NCBI RefSeq assembly: GCF_000402035.1
Contig: NC_021294.1
Coordinates: 1,095,816-1,159,815, forward strand
Length of the DNA stretch: 64,000 bases
DNA from: Caballeronia insecticola
GTDB lineage: Bacteria > Pseudomonadota > Gammaproteobacteria > Burkholderiales > Burkholderiaceae
Direction of reading: 5' to 3'
Shown: piece by piece, positions 1-8,568 of the stretch
How positions within the stretch are numbered: position 1 is the first letter of the stretch
Layout: every line of letters begins with the position of its first letter
Made by a program: the position numbers and the translations under genes
Notes under the pieces: model-generated
Seen by the model: only the letters and a program-made list of their open reading frames with translations
The model's database searches: none
Told to the model about the DNA's origin: nothing

Positions 1-173
1 GCCGGGAAGAGGCCTTCCGGGTCTGCGCCCGAGAGCGTGTAGTAATCGGTATGACAGATGCCCGTCGCTTTCACTTCGATCAGCACTTCACCGGCGCGCG
101 GGCCTTCGAGATCGACTTCTTCGATCGTCAGCGGTTTTCCGGCTTCCCATGCAATGGCGGCTCGTGTTTTCAT
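1..173 (-). CDS. S-(hydroxymethyl)glutathione dehydrogenase / class III alcohol dehydrogenase, N-terminal part
   Basis: Only the first 57 or so codons are in the window; the gene runs off the left edge. The translation begins [15 protein letters not shown] and continues through [21 protein letters not shown] to [11 protein letters not shown]. This is the N-terminus typical of zinc-dependent class III alcohol dehydrogenase, with the catalytic-zinc Cys and the HTD stretch. The enzyme oxidises the glutathione adduct of formaldehyde in the cytoplasm, producing S-formylglutathione. The partner esterase would be expected downstream, outside the window. The start ATG (171-173 on the complement) matches the usual N-terminus of the family. 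Family assignment is strong; the catalytic core cannot be checked here. Confidence 0.88.
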   Translation of the reverse strand, partial: MKTRAAIAWEAGKPLTIEEVDLEGPRAGEVLIEVKATGICHTDYYTLSGADPEGLFP

Positions 174-348
174 GTTCCCTTTTCACCCGGTTATCGATTA
201 GACGAATCTTCGGCCACATCGGGCGGCCATGGCCCGATACGCATGCGCGCTGGCTAAGATGCAGTGCATGTTGGCCGAAGGTCGGTGCGCGCAGGCTTCA
301 TGTATGCGCGCTAAGCTTGAGCGACTGCGCTCGCGTCGAGAGGACGTC

Positions 349-1056
349 ATGAGTCGAATGGAAGGGTTTGCCCAAAGCCGATGGCTCGCCGATGCACGCG
401 AGGAAATCGCCGCGGCGCTGCGAACATCGGACCAGGCGTGGCTTCAGGACATGAGCATGCGCTGGGGATGCCGCCTCGCAATGCTTGTCGCCGATTTCGG
501 CGTGCGCGTGATGCTGCACGACGACGGCATTGTTATGAAGGTTGAGTTGCCTGTCGATGCGGCGGGCGCGCCGCACGACGCTTCACTCGAATTCGACGAT
601 CGCTTGGCGGATTCGCTCACGCGTGCCGCATGGATCAAGCTCGCGAAATTCGAAGAACTGGCAATCGCGGTGCTTGAAGCGAGCGCGCTCATCGCCGGAC
701 ACGCGAAGTGCGATGCGTGCCGCGATACGATCGTCGGCTGGCGGCAGATGCTGTGCGCGGCGAACGAGTGGCCGCGAGACGAAGCGGACGCGTTCGTCGG
801 CCACGCATGTAGACCGATCCTGAAGGCGTTCATGAACCTCGCGTCGTGCGCGACCGACGGCCATCAGTTCGAACTCGCCCGCGCTGGCGATTATGCGGAG
901 ACCTGGTTCGAGTTCGAGCATTTCTGCGCGAATGTCGATGCCCAACCCGTGACGGAATGGGGACGCAAATATCGGAATCAGGAAGCGGCGACGACAACGC
1001 TTGGGCCGTTACCGCGTGTATTCGACATCCATACAGCCAGGCGGCCTGTCGTCTGA
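349..1056 (+). CDS. hypothetical protein, 235 aa
   Basis: I do not recognise the family. The frame stays open further upstream to 229, but the ATG at 349 follows a purine-rich AGAGGA about 5 bases before it, so I take this start (MSRMEGFAQSRW). The protein looks soluble, with no signal peptide or membrane helix. It has a CDAC pair in the middle (HAKCDACRDT) and several Trp and Cys residues. It is divergent from the formaldehyde dehydrogenase gene, with about 175 bases between the two starts, so both promoters probably lie there. A regulatory or stress role can only be guessed. Confidence 0.6.
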   Translation: MSRMEGFAQSRWLADAREEIAAALRTSDQAWLQDMSMRWGCRLAMLVADFGVRVMLHDDGIVMKVELPVDAAGAPHDASLEFDDRLADSLTRAAWIKLAKFEELAIAVLEASALIAGHAKCDACRDTIVGWRQMLCAANEWPRDEADAFVGHACRPILKAFMNLASCATDGHQFELARAGDYAETWFEFEHFCANVDAQPVTEWGRKYRNQEAATTTLGPLPRVFDIHTARRPVV

Positions 1057-1067
1057 AGGGCGAATGA

Positions 1068-1505
1068 TCAGAATCCGCGACGCATGAGAAACGTCATGCC
1101 TTTTTCGCGGTCGTGATTCACGCCGAGTTGGGGATTCGCCTGAAAATGCCATTCGTCGTCTTCGCTTGCGAGGTCGCTTCGTGACCTTTCAGGATTCGGC
1201 AAGGAATAAGGAGAAAGCGCCTGCGGATATCGACGATTTTCCGGCTCGAAACGCGGAGCCAGTCCCGTTCGCGACAGCGATGCTGTCGTCGAATATTTCG
1301 CGCTGCTGCCGTAGGAAAAATTGGCATGCACCGTGCGCACGGAACGTATGCCGGCGGTCGAAACAACTGCCGGGTACGGAAAAAACACCATGCCGGCGGC
1401 CGCTCGTTCCAGGGGAAGCAAACGGGCCTGCTCATTGGCTGATGCAAAACCACCGACGAAACATATGACGCCGGCGATCCAGAACTTCCGAATAAGACGT
1501 GTCAT
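1068..1505 (-). CDS. small secreted hypothetical protein, 145 aa
   Basis: The N-terminus MTRLIRKFWIAGVICFVGGFASA is a convincing Sec signal peptide: a basic start, a hydrophobic core and an A-x-A-like cleavage site near residue 23. The mature part is rich in Ser, Arg and Pro, shows no known domain and ends MTFLMRRGF. It is probably periplasmic or exported. It is convergent with the upstream hypothetical gene, with about 11 bases between the stops. No function can be assigned. Confidence 0.5.
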   Translation of the reverse strand: MTRLIRKFWIAGVICFVGGFASANEQARLLPLERAAAGMVFFPYPAVVSTAGIRSVRTVHANFSYGSSAKYSTTASLSRTGLAPRFEPENRRYPQALSPYSLPNPERSRSDLASEDDEWHFQANPQLGVNHDREKGMTFLMRRGF

Positions 1506-1582
1506 TGAATGCCTGCGAAACGCTGAAAATGATTTCCGGCACTACACGTTCAGGATACTTGCTTTATTGAGATGCGATTTGG

Positions 1583-1780
1583 TTAATCGTCAGATTCGTG
1601 GTAAATCAGCCACTCTTTTGGGACGATAAATCTAATTGGATTCCTTTCGATATCCTGAACTAGGGCATATTGCGATGCAGCGATTTTGCGGGAAAACGCT
1701 GCATCGGGATGATTGAGAAATCGCTTTGCATCGTCGACATCGCATCTATGCCGATCGCTGGAAAACGGTGCAAAACGCAC
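1583..1780 (-). CDS. possible small hypothetical protein or gene fragment, 65 aa
   Basis: A short open frame in a decayed region. The C-terminal two thirds (for example AASQYALVQDIERNPIRF) have protein-like composition, but I see no ribosome-binding site or known domain. It overlaps the end of the TonB-receptor remnant in a different frame. It may be the tail of another decayed gene rather than a real small protein. Confidence 0.22.
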   Translation of the reverse strand: MRFAPFSSDRHRCDVDDAKRFLNHPDAAFSRKIAASQYALVQDIERNPIRFIVPKEWLIYHESDD

Positions 1781-1900
1781 CCGGCGAACGCACGTAATAC
1801 TCGCGATCGAAGATATCGTTCAACTGCAACGACGCGTCATTTACCTGCTGAACCGATAACCAATCTGCGCACTGAAAATCGCATAAGCGCCGGCATGTCA
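1746..1900 (-). pseudogene. remnant of a TonB-dependent receptor, C-terminal beta-barrel strands
   Basis: Read on the complement, one frame gives YAIFSAQIGYRFS and then hits a stop. One base out of register it continues VNDASLQLNDIFDREYYVRS, then PGAFCTVFQ before TAG. This is the recognisable end of an outer-membrane siderophore receptor: a penultimate strand of the GYRFS type followed by the N-(I/L)FDRxYY signature. The expected last strand with its terminal aromatic residue is missing. The frame change near 1842, the loss of everything upstream and the missing end make it a degraded fragment. Confidence 0.55.
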
Positions 1901-1929
1901 GCGCTATCTCCCCCGCGATTCAACCCACG

Positions 1930-2553
1930 TCATCCCGCGCTACCACTCAACGCAACCCGCCGGAAAAACTGCGCGAGCACGTCTTGCGCGAACTGCGCCG
2001 GCACCGATTGTGGGTCCGACGAATAGAAGAACTGCACGCCGTCGCACAGCGCGATCAGCCCGAGCGCCATCTGTTCCGCGGGCATCGTGAGCGGCGTGCC
2101 GACGCGCTCCGAAAACGCCTTGATGTACTCGGTCGTCGTTTGCCGCAATTCGCGCATGAGCGCGTTGAAGCTTGCGCGGAAGGTCGCGTCGCGGCTCGCG
2201 TGCAGCTTGGCTTCGACCCATAGCAGAAAGCACGCGTTGTCCTGATAGCACTCGCTGTAGTACTGCAGAACGCGCGCTTCGAGATCGGCGCGCGAGGCCT
2301 CGGCATCTTCGAAAATGGTCGAGAGGCGCTGCATGATGGTGTCGTGGTCGCGCTTGAGTACTTCGAGCAGCAACTCGGCCTTGCTGCCGAAATTCGAATA
2401 GAACGCACCGCGCGTGTAGCCCGCATCGGCGGCGACATCTTCGACGCTCGCCGCGCCGAATCCCTTCTTCGTGAATACCGCCTGCGCAGCATCGAGCAGA
2501 CGCTGACGTGTCTGGTCACGGCTCTGTTCACGGGTAAGGCGTACGGGTTTCAT
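1930..2553 (-). CDS. TetR/AcrR-family transcriptional repressor, 207 aa
   Basis: The N-terminal TetR helix-turn-helix spans roughly residues 10-60: QRLLDAAQAVFTKKGFGAAS, then VEDVAADAGYTRGAFYSNFGSK. The C-terminal half is the helical ligand domain of an AcrR-like regulator. The gene is divergent from an RND efflux operon, the usual arrangement for a local efflux repressor. A palindrome at 2602-2615 between the two genes is the likely operator. The start (MKPVRLTREQSRDQTRQ) is the only ATG giving the full DNA-binding domain. The inducer is unknown, presumably a pump substrate. Confidence 0.9.
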   Translation of the reverse strand: MKPVRLTREQSRDQTRQRLLDAAQAVFTKKGFGAASVEDVAADAGYTRGAFYSNFGSKAELLLEVLKRDHDTIMQRLSTIFEDAEASRADLEARVLQYYSECYQDNACFLLWVEAKLHASRDATFRASFNALMRELRQTTTEYIKAFSERVGTPLTMPAEQMALGLIALCDGVQFFYSSDPQSVPAQFAQDVLAQFFRRVALSGSAG

Positions 2554-2591
2554 GCTCGAAGTGTAGCATCGGCGGGCTTACAAATCCGGCT

Positions 2592-2620
2592 TTGCATTCA
2601 GATACAACTGTGTATTAGAA
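2592..2620 (+). promoter_or_regulatory. candidate efflux-operon promoter with TetR operator
   Basis: A perfect inverted repeat, ATACA-ACTG-TGTAT, sits at 2602-2615 in the divergent region between the tetR-type gene and the efflux operon. A TTGCAT at 2592-2597 and a TTAGAA at 2615-2620, 17 bases apart, could be the -35 and -10 of the efflux promoter. The palindrome would lie in the spacer, where a bound repressor blocks polymerase. The repeat is seen directly; its role is inferred from position. Confidence 0.45.
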
Positions 2621-2817
2621 TTCATCACGTATTTGCGTCCGGGTTGTCGAAACCCTTGCCAGACGGCGCTTTCCGGTCCATTGCAGCGACCGCTCCGTTC
2701 CGGCTCGTTTCTCGAAATTGCTCGCCGGACCCGCTGTTTCCCTGCTTCGTTGACGATTGGCGCGCCCGGTTTTCGCGGCGCGCGCACACGCATGCCCTTG
2801 CGGGCGCCGAGGTTTCT

Positions 2818-3957
2818 GTGAAGCTCTTCTCAACACGCGCACCGGCCGTCGTGCGCGCGGCTTTTCTTCCGCTCGTCTGCATGTCGCTTGCCGCCTGCCA
2901 GCGCCACGAGGCCGCCGCGCCCGCGCCGCGTCCGGTCGTCGCGGTCGAGGCGAAAACGGACGCACAAGGCAGCACGTCGAGCTTGCCCGGCCAGATCCAG
3001 TCGCGCTATTCCACACCGCTGTCCTTTCGCATCGGCGGCAAGATTCTCGAGCGTCGCGTGCGGCTCGGCGATACGGTGAAGACAGGGCAGATCGTCGCCC
3101 GGCTCGATCCCGCCGATGCCGAAAAGAACAGCGCCAGCGCCCGCGCACAACTCGACGCAGCCGAGCATCAATTGGTCTATGCGAAGCAGCAGCTCGACCG
3201 CGATCGCGCACAGGCCGCCGAAAATCTCATCGCGCCCGCGCAACTCGAACAGACGCAAAACGCCTACGCCGCCGCGCTCGCCCAGCGCAATCAGGCGCAA
3301 CAGCAGGCGGGACTCGCCGGCGACCAGTTGCGCTACGCGACGCTCACCGCCGATCACGCGGGCGTCATCACTGCCGAGCAGGCCGATACCGGCCAGAACG
3401 TGACGTCGGGGCAAGCGGTCTACACGCTCGCATGGAGCGGCGATATCGACGTGACCTGCGACGTGCCCGAAGCCGCGCTCGCCGCATTCGCCGTCGGCCA
3501 CGAAGCCAGCGTAACGCTTCCTGCCCTGCCCGCGCGGACCTTCAAGGCGCGCGTGCGCGAACTCTCGCCCGCCGCCGATACGCAAAGCCGCACCTGGCGC
3601 GCGAAGCTCACGCTCGAAGCGCCGACGCCCGACGTGCGCCTCGGCATGACGGCCAACGTCGCGTTCGCGGCAGTGAACGGCACGAACGGCACGAACGGTG
3701 CGCAAACCGCGTTCACGCTTCCGTCGACGGCGCTCTTCCACGACAACGGGCATCCCGCCGTCTGGATCGTGAAGCAGCCCGGCGACGCGCTCGAACTGCG
3801 CCGCGTGGAAGTCGCGCGTTATGGCGAGCGCACAGTGACGATCGCGAGCGGCATCGCGGCCGGCGAACGCGTCGTGTGGCAGGGCGTGCATACGGTGTCG
3901 GCAGGAGAAAAAGTGCGCGTCGTGGCGCCGCTGCATCCCGAGGACTTTGCGTCATGA
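2818..3957 (+). CDS. RND efflux periplasmic adaptor (membrane fusion lipoprotein), 379 aa
   Basis: I place the start at the GTG at 2818, preceded by GAGG at 2809-2812. The frame stays open far upstream, but only this start gives a lipoprotein signal: MKLFSTRAPAVVRAAFLPLV followed by the lipobox LAAC. Next come the barrel-sandwich half (IGGKILERRVRLGDTVKTGQ), an alpha-helical hairpin rich in Gln and Ala, the second lipoyl half (HAGVITAEQADTGQNVTSGQ) and the membrane-proximal domain. This is the AcrA/MexA family that bridges the inner-membrane pump and the outer-membrane channel. It overlaps the pump gene by 4 bases (ATGA). Confidence 0.93.
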   Translation: MKLFSTRAPAVVRAAFLPLVCMSLAACQRHEAAAPAPRPVVAVEAKTDAQGSTSSLPGQIQSRYSTPLSFRIGGKILERRVRLGDTVKTGQIVARLDPADAEKNSASARAQLDAAEHQLVYAKQQLDRDRAQAAENLIAPAQLEQTQNAYAAALAQRNQAQQQAGLAGDQLRYATLTADHAGVITAEQADTGQNVTSGQAVYTLAWSGDIDVTCDVPEAALAAFAVGHEASVTLPALPARTFKARVRELSPAADTQSRTWRAKLTLEAPTPDVRLGMTANVAFAAVNGTNGTNGAQTAFTLPSTALFHDNGHPAVWIVKQPGDALELRRVEVARYGERTVTIASGIAAGERVVWQGVHTVSAGEKVRVVAPLHPEDFAS

Positions 3958-6900
3958 GTCGGACGCAAGACTCCTCATCCGACGACAACGCGCATCGCCA
4001 CGAAGAAGGCCGCTTCAATCTCTCGGCCTGGGCGTTGCGGCATCGCGCGCTCGTCGTGTTCCTCATTTCGATGGCGACGATCTTCGGCATCCTCGCGTAC
4101 ACGCGGCTCGCGCAATCGGAAGATCCGCCGTTCACCTTTCGCGTGATGGTCATTCGCACTTTCTGGCCCGGCGCGACCGCGCGTCAGGTGCAGGAGGAAG
4201 TGACCGATCGCATCGCGCGCAAGCTGCAGGAAACGCCGTACACGGATTTCATGCGCAGCTACTCGCGCCCGGGCGAATCGCTGCTGTTCTTCCAGATGAA
4301 GGACTCCGCGCCCGCGAAGGACGTACCCGACGAGTGGTATCAGATCCGCAAGAAAGTCGGCGATATCGCGGCGACGCTGCCGCCGGGCGTGCAAGGTCCG
4401 TTCTTCAACGACGAATTCGGCGATGTCTACACGAACATCTACGCGCTCGAAGGCGACGGCTTCTCGCCCGCGCAACTGCACGATTACGCCGATGCCTTGC
4501 GCACGGTGCTGCTGCGCGTGCCGGGCGTCGCGAAGGTCGATTACTTCGGCGACCAGGAAGAGCGCATTTATGTCGAGATCGCCAATACGCAACTGACACG
4601 CCTCGGCATCTCGCCGCAGCAGATCGCGCAGGCCATCGACGGACAGAACGCCGTCTCGCCCGCCGGTGTGCTCAACACGCCCAACGACCGCGTGTTCGTG
4701 CGCCCGAGCGGCCAGTTCAAAAGCGTGGCCGCGCTCGCCGATACGCTCATCACCGTGAACGGGCGCTCGTTCCGTCTCGGCGATATCGCCACCATCAAGC
4801 GCGGCTATATCGATCCGATTGCCACGCAGATGCGCTCGGCGGGCACGCCCGTGCTCGGCATCGGCATCTCGATGCAGCCGGGCGAAGATGTCGTGCGTCT
4901 CGGCAAGTCGCTCGATGCAGAAGTGAACAAGTTGCGTGCGCAACTACCCGCTGGGCTGAAGCTCAACGAAGTCGCCAGCATGCCGCATGCGGTCTCGCAT
5001 TCCGTCGACGACTTTCTCGAAGCCGTCGCCGAAGCGGTCGTGATCGTGCTTATCGTGAGTCTCGTGTCGCTGGGCGTACGCACGGGCATGGTCGTCGTGA
5101 TCTCGATTCCGATCGTGCTCGCCGTCACCGCGCTCTTCATGTATCTGTTCGATATCGGCCTGCACAAAGTGTCGCTCGGCACGCTGATTCTCGCGCTCGG
5201 TCTGCTCGTCGACGACGCGATCATCGCCGTCGAGATGATGGCCGTGAAGCTCGAACAAGGCTGGAGCCGCGCGCGCGCCGCTGCATTCGCGTACACGAGC
5301 ACCGCATTCCCCATGCTCACCGGCACGCTCGTCACCGTCGCGGGCTTCCTGCCGATCGCGCTCGCCAAGTCGAGCACCGGCGAATACACGCGCTCGATCT
5401 TCGAAGTCTCGGCCATCGCGCTGATCGCTTCGTGGCTCGCGGCAGTCGTGCTGATTCCGTTGCTCGGCTACAAGCTCCTGCCCGAGCGAAAGAAAGAAGC
5501 GCATCTGCCCGACGATCACGAACACGACATCTACGACACGAAGTTCTACGGACGCCTGCGCCGCTGGGTCGGCTGGTGCGTGGAGCGGCGCTTCATCGTG
5601 CTGACGATCACGGTCGTGCTGTTCGTCATCGCGATGGCGGGCTTCACGCTCGTGCCGCAGCAGTTCTTTCCGAGCTCGGACCGGCCCGAATTGCTGATCG
5701 ACGTGCGTCTGCAGGAAGGCGCATCGTTCGATGCAACGCTGCGCGAAGCGAAGCGCCTCGAAGCCGCGTTGAAAGGCCGCGAGGAAATCGATCATGTCGT
5801 GAGCTTCGTCGGCACCGGCGCGCCGCGCTTTTATCTGCCGCTCGATCAGCAATTGCCGACGCCGAACTTCGCGCAATTCGTCGTCACGGCGAAATCGGTG
5901 GAAGCGCGCGAGGCGCTCGCCCGCTGGCTCGATCCGATGCTGCGCGAGCACTTTCCCGCCGTGCGCACGCGTTTGTCGAGACTGGAGAACGGTCCGCCCG
6001 TCGGCTATCCGGTGCAGTTTCGCGTGAGTGGCGACGACATCGGCACGGTGCGCCACATCGCCGAACAAGTTGCCGCCGACATGCGCGGCGACGCGCGCAC
6101 GACCAACGTGCAGTTCGACTGGGACGAGCCTTCCGAGCGTTCGGTGCGCTTCGAGATCGATCAGCAGAAGGCGCGCGATGCGGGCGTCACGTCGCAGGAC
6201 GTGTCGAGCTTTCTCGCTATGACGCTCACCGGCACCACCGTCACGCAGTATCGCGAGCGCGACAAGCTGATCAGCGTCGACTTGCGTGCGCCGCGCGAGG
6301 AACGTGTCGATCCGGCGCGCATCGCCACGCTCGCGATGCCGACGCCGCATGGCCCGGTGCCGTTGGGCGCGCTCGGGCGCGTTGTCGATACGCTCGAATA
6401 CGGCGTGATCTGGGAACGCGACCGGCAACCCACCATCACCGTGCAATCCGACGTGAAGGGCAACGCGCAAGGCATCGATGTAACGCAGGCCATCGACAAG
6501 AAGCTCGATGCGATTCGTCGCGCGCTGCCGGTGGGCTATCGCATCGAAGTGGGCGGGCCGGTCGAGGAAAGCGGCAAGGGTCAGGCATCGATCAACGCGC
6601 AGCTTCCGGTGATGGTGATCGTCGTGCTGACGCTGCTGATGATTCAGTTGCAGAGCTTCTCGCGCGTGATGATGGTCGTGCTCACCGCGCCGCTCGGGCT
6701 GATCGGCGTCGTGGTGACGCTGCTCGCATTCGGCAAGCCGTTCGGCTTCGTCGCGATGCTCGGCGTAATCGCGATGTTCGGCATCATCATGCGCAACTCG
6801 GTGATTCTCGTCGATCAGATCGAGCAGGACATCGCCTCGGGGCACAAGCGTTTCGACGCGATCATCGGCGCGACGGTGCGGCGTTTCCGTCCCATCACGC

Positions 6901-7085
6901 TGACGGCCGCCGCCGCCGTGCTCGCGCTCATTCCGCTTCTGCGCAGCAACTTTTTCGGCCCGATGGCGACCGCGTTGATGGGCGGCATCACGAGCGCCAC
7001 CGTGCTCACCCTCTTCTATCTGCCCGCGCTCTATGCCGCGTGGTTTCGCGTGAAGCCGAACGAACGCGAAGGAGCATCGTCATGA
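3954..7085 (+). CDS. RND-family multidrug efflux pump, inner-membrane permease, 1043 aa
   Basis: Full-length AcrB-type transporter. It has a first membrane helix near residues 27-47 (ALVVFLISMATIFGILAYTR), two large periplasmic loops and two blocks of about six helices. TM4 carries the proton-relay acidic pair (LLVDDAIIAVEMM). The second half shows the mirrored block (AMFGIIMRNSVILVDQIEQD). It uses the proton gradient to drive drug or metabolite export through the adaptor and channel encoded on either side. Both junctions overlap by 4 bases, so the three genes are translationally coupled. Substrates cannot be read from the sequence. Confidence 0.95.
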   Translation: MSRTQDSSSDDNAHRHEEGRFNLSAWALRHRALVVFLISMATIFGILAYTRLAQSEDPPFTFRVMVIRTFWPGATARQVQEEVTDRIARKLQETPYTDFMRSYSRPGESLLFFQMKDSAPAKDVPDEWYQIRKKVGDIAATLPPGVQGPFFNDEFGDVYTNIYALEGDGFSPAQLHDYADALRTVLLRVPGVAKVDYFGDQEERIYVEIANTQLTRLGISPQQIAQAIDGQNAVSPAGVLNTPNDRVFVRPSGQFKSVAALADTLITVNGRSFRLGDIATIKRGYIDPIATQMRSAGTPVLGIGISMQPGEDVVRLGKSLDAEVNKLRAQLPAGLKLNEVASMPHAVSHSVDDFLEAVAEAVVIVLIVSLVSLGVRTGMVVVISIPIVLAVTALFMYLFDIGLHKVSLGTLILALGLLVDDAIIAVEMMAVKLEQGWSRARAAAFAYTSTAFPMLTGTLVTVAGFLPIALAKSSTGEYTRSIFEVSAIALIASWLAAVVLIPLLGYKLLPERKKEAHLPDDHEHDIYDTKFYGRLRRWVGWCVERRFIVLTITVVLFVIAMAGFTLVPQQFFPSSDRPELLIDVRLQEGASFDATLREAKRLEAALKGREEIDHVVSFVGTGAPRFYLPLDQQLPTPNFAQFVVTAKSVEAREALARWLDPMLREHFPAVRTRLSRLENGPPVGYPVQFRVSGDDIGTVRHIAEQVAADMRGDARTTNVQFDWDEPSERSVRFEIDQQKARDAGVTSQDVSSFLAMTLTGTTVTQYRERDKLISVDLRAPREERVDPARIATLAMPTPHGPVPLGALGRVVDTLEYGVIWERDRQPTITVQSDVKGNAQGIDVTQAIDKKLDAIRRALPVGYRIEVGGPVEESGKGQASINAQLPVMVIVVLTLLMIQLQSFSRVMMVVLTAPLGLIGVVVTLLAFGKPFGFVAMLGVIAMFGIIMRNSVILVDQIEQDIASGHKRFDAIIGATVRRFRPITLTAAAAVLALIPLLRSNFFGPMATALMGGITSATVLTLFYLPALYAAWFRVKPNEREGASS

Positions 7086-8545
7086 ATCGCACGCATGCGT
7101 TGATCGCCGCATGCGCCCTGCTCGGCGCATGCTCATTCGGCCGCGACGGCAAGCCGCCCGCGATGCCACAGCCCGCGCACTACGGCGCGCAGCCTCAGCC
7201 CGATACGAGCGTGACGGCCGAGGGCGCGGCGCAGCGCTTCGTCACGGGTGCGAAGCCGGTGCCCGAATGGTGGAAGCTGTATCGCTCGGATGCGCTCGAT
7301 GCGCTCGTCGACGAAGGCTTGCGCGCAAGTCCGAGTCTCGCTGCCGCCGACAAGAGTCTCGTCGCCGCGCGCGAGCAATTGCGCGCGCAGGTGGGATCGT
7401 CGCTGCTGCCGTCCATCGATGCGGGCGCGCAGGCAACCCGGCAACGCGGCTTGGGCATTCCCGAGGTCGGGCCGCCGACCGTGCTCTACAACCTCTTCGT
7501 CGGGCAGATTCAGGCGCAATACACGTTCGATATTTTCGGGGCGGCGCGCTTTGCGAATGCATCGCTTGCCGCGCAAGTCGACCAGCAAGCCTTTCAACTC
7601 GATGCCGCGCGCCGCGCGCTCGCCGCGAATATCGTGACGGGCGCGATCGGTGCGGCGGCATTGCATGCACAGATCGACGTGACCGAACGCCTGATCGCGC
7701 TCGCCGCCGACGATGCGCACGACGCCGAACGCCGCTATGCGCTCGGCTCGGCATCGCGCGCCGAGATGTTCAGCGCACAGCAAAACGCGGCGTCGCTTGC
7801 CGCCCAATTGCCGGGCTTGCGCGCGCAATGGCTCGCGACACGTCACGCGCTCGCGGTCCTGCTCGGACGCACGCCCGACCGCGCCCCCGACGACCTCGAT
7901 CTCGCGAGCCTCACCGTGCCCGCCGATGTGCCCGTGGTCCTGCCCTCCGAGTTGCTGCAGACGCGCCCCGATATACAAGCCGCCGACGCCGCATTGAAAG
8001 CGGCCGCCGCGCAAGTGGGCGTGGCGACGGCGCAGTTGTTCCCGAGCTTGTCGCTCTCCGCGTCGATGGGCAAAGGCGGCTTTAGCTGGCCGACGGCGCT
8101 GTCCGGTGCGGGCGCGTTATGGAGCGTGGGCGCATCGCTGTCGCAGCCGATCTTTCATGGCGGCGCGCTACTCGCGCAACGGCGCGCGGCCATCGCCGCT
8201 TACGACGCCGCCGTCGATCAATACAAGCAGACCGTGCTGGCCGCGTTCCAGAACGTCGCGAATACGCTGGCCTCGCTCGAAACGGATAGCGAAGCGCTCG
8301 CCTTCGCCGATACCGCGAGCAGCAAGGCGCGTGATGTATCGGCGGATGCGGCCGCGCGCGTGCGGCTCGGCGCGATCCCGCCGCGCGCCGCACGCGGCAG
8401 CGAGCAGCAGTACCTCAACGCGCGCCTCTCGACCATCCGCGCCAGCAGCGCGCGCATGAGCGACACGGCTGCGTTGTTTCAGGCGATGGGCTCGCCGCTC
8501 GCGTCGGGCGCGAGTTTGTCGCAGGCGGACGGCGCTGATCGCTGA
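7082..8545 (+). CDS. outer-membrane efflux channel lipoprotein (OprM/NodT family), 487 aa
   Basis: The N-terminus MNRTHALIAACALLGACSFG is a lipoprotein signal with lipobox LGAC. Two TolC-type repeats follow, each with long helical stretches (for example DALVDEGLRASPSLAAADKS and LQTRPDIQAADAALKAAAAQ). The second is the RPDIxxAE-like signature of the family. The protein forms the trimeric outer-membrane duct of the tripartite pump. Its ATG overlaps the end of the pump gene. The stop codon falls inside a short heptamer repeat. Confidence 0.94.
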   Translation: MNRTHALIAACALLGACSFGRDGKPPAMPQPAHYGAQPQPDTSVTAEGAAQRFVTGAKPVPEWWKLYRSDALDALVDEGLRASPSLAAADKSLVAAREQLRAQVGSSLLPSIDAGAQATRQRGLGIPEVGPPTVLYNLFVGQIQAQYTFDIFGAARFANASLAAQVDQQAFQLDAARRALAANIVTGAIGAAALHAQIDVTERLIALAADDAHDAERRYALGSASRAEMFSAQQNAASLAAQLPGLRAQWLATRHALAVLLGRTPDRAPDDLDLASLTVPADVPVVLPSELLQTRPDIQAADAALKAAAAQVGVATAQLFPSLSLSASMGKGGFSWPTALSGAGALWSVGASLSQPIFHGGALLAQRRAAIAAYDAAVDQYKQTVLAAFQNVANTLASLETDSEALAFADTASSKARDVSADAAARVRLGAIPPRAARGSEQQYLNARLSTIRASSARMSDTAALFQAMGSPLASGASLSQADGADR

Positions 8546-8560
8546 TCGCTGATCGCTGAT
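8534..8560. repeat. tandem heptamer repeat GCTGATC, nearly four copies
   Basis: Three exact copies of GCTGATC and a fourth broken at its last base run head to tail across the stop codon of the efflux channel gene. Loss or gain of copies would change the last codons or the stop. There is no sign of function. Confidence 0.7.
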
Positions 8561-8568
8561 TCTCTCGC

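Noticed and set aside
4944..6845. Long open frame (about 630 codons) on the minus strand inside the RND pump gene
   Set aside because: A mirror frame from GC-rich codon bias. The translation is His/Arg/Asp-rich without domains and lies opposite a clear transporter.
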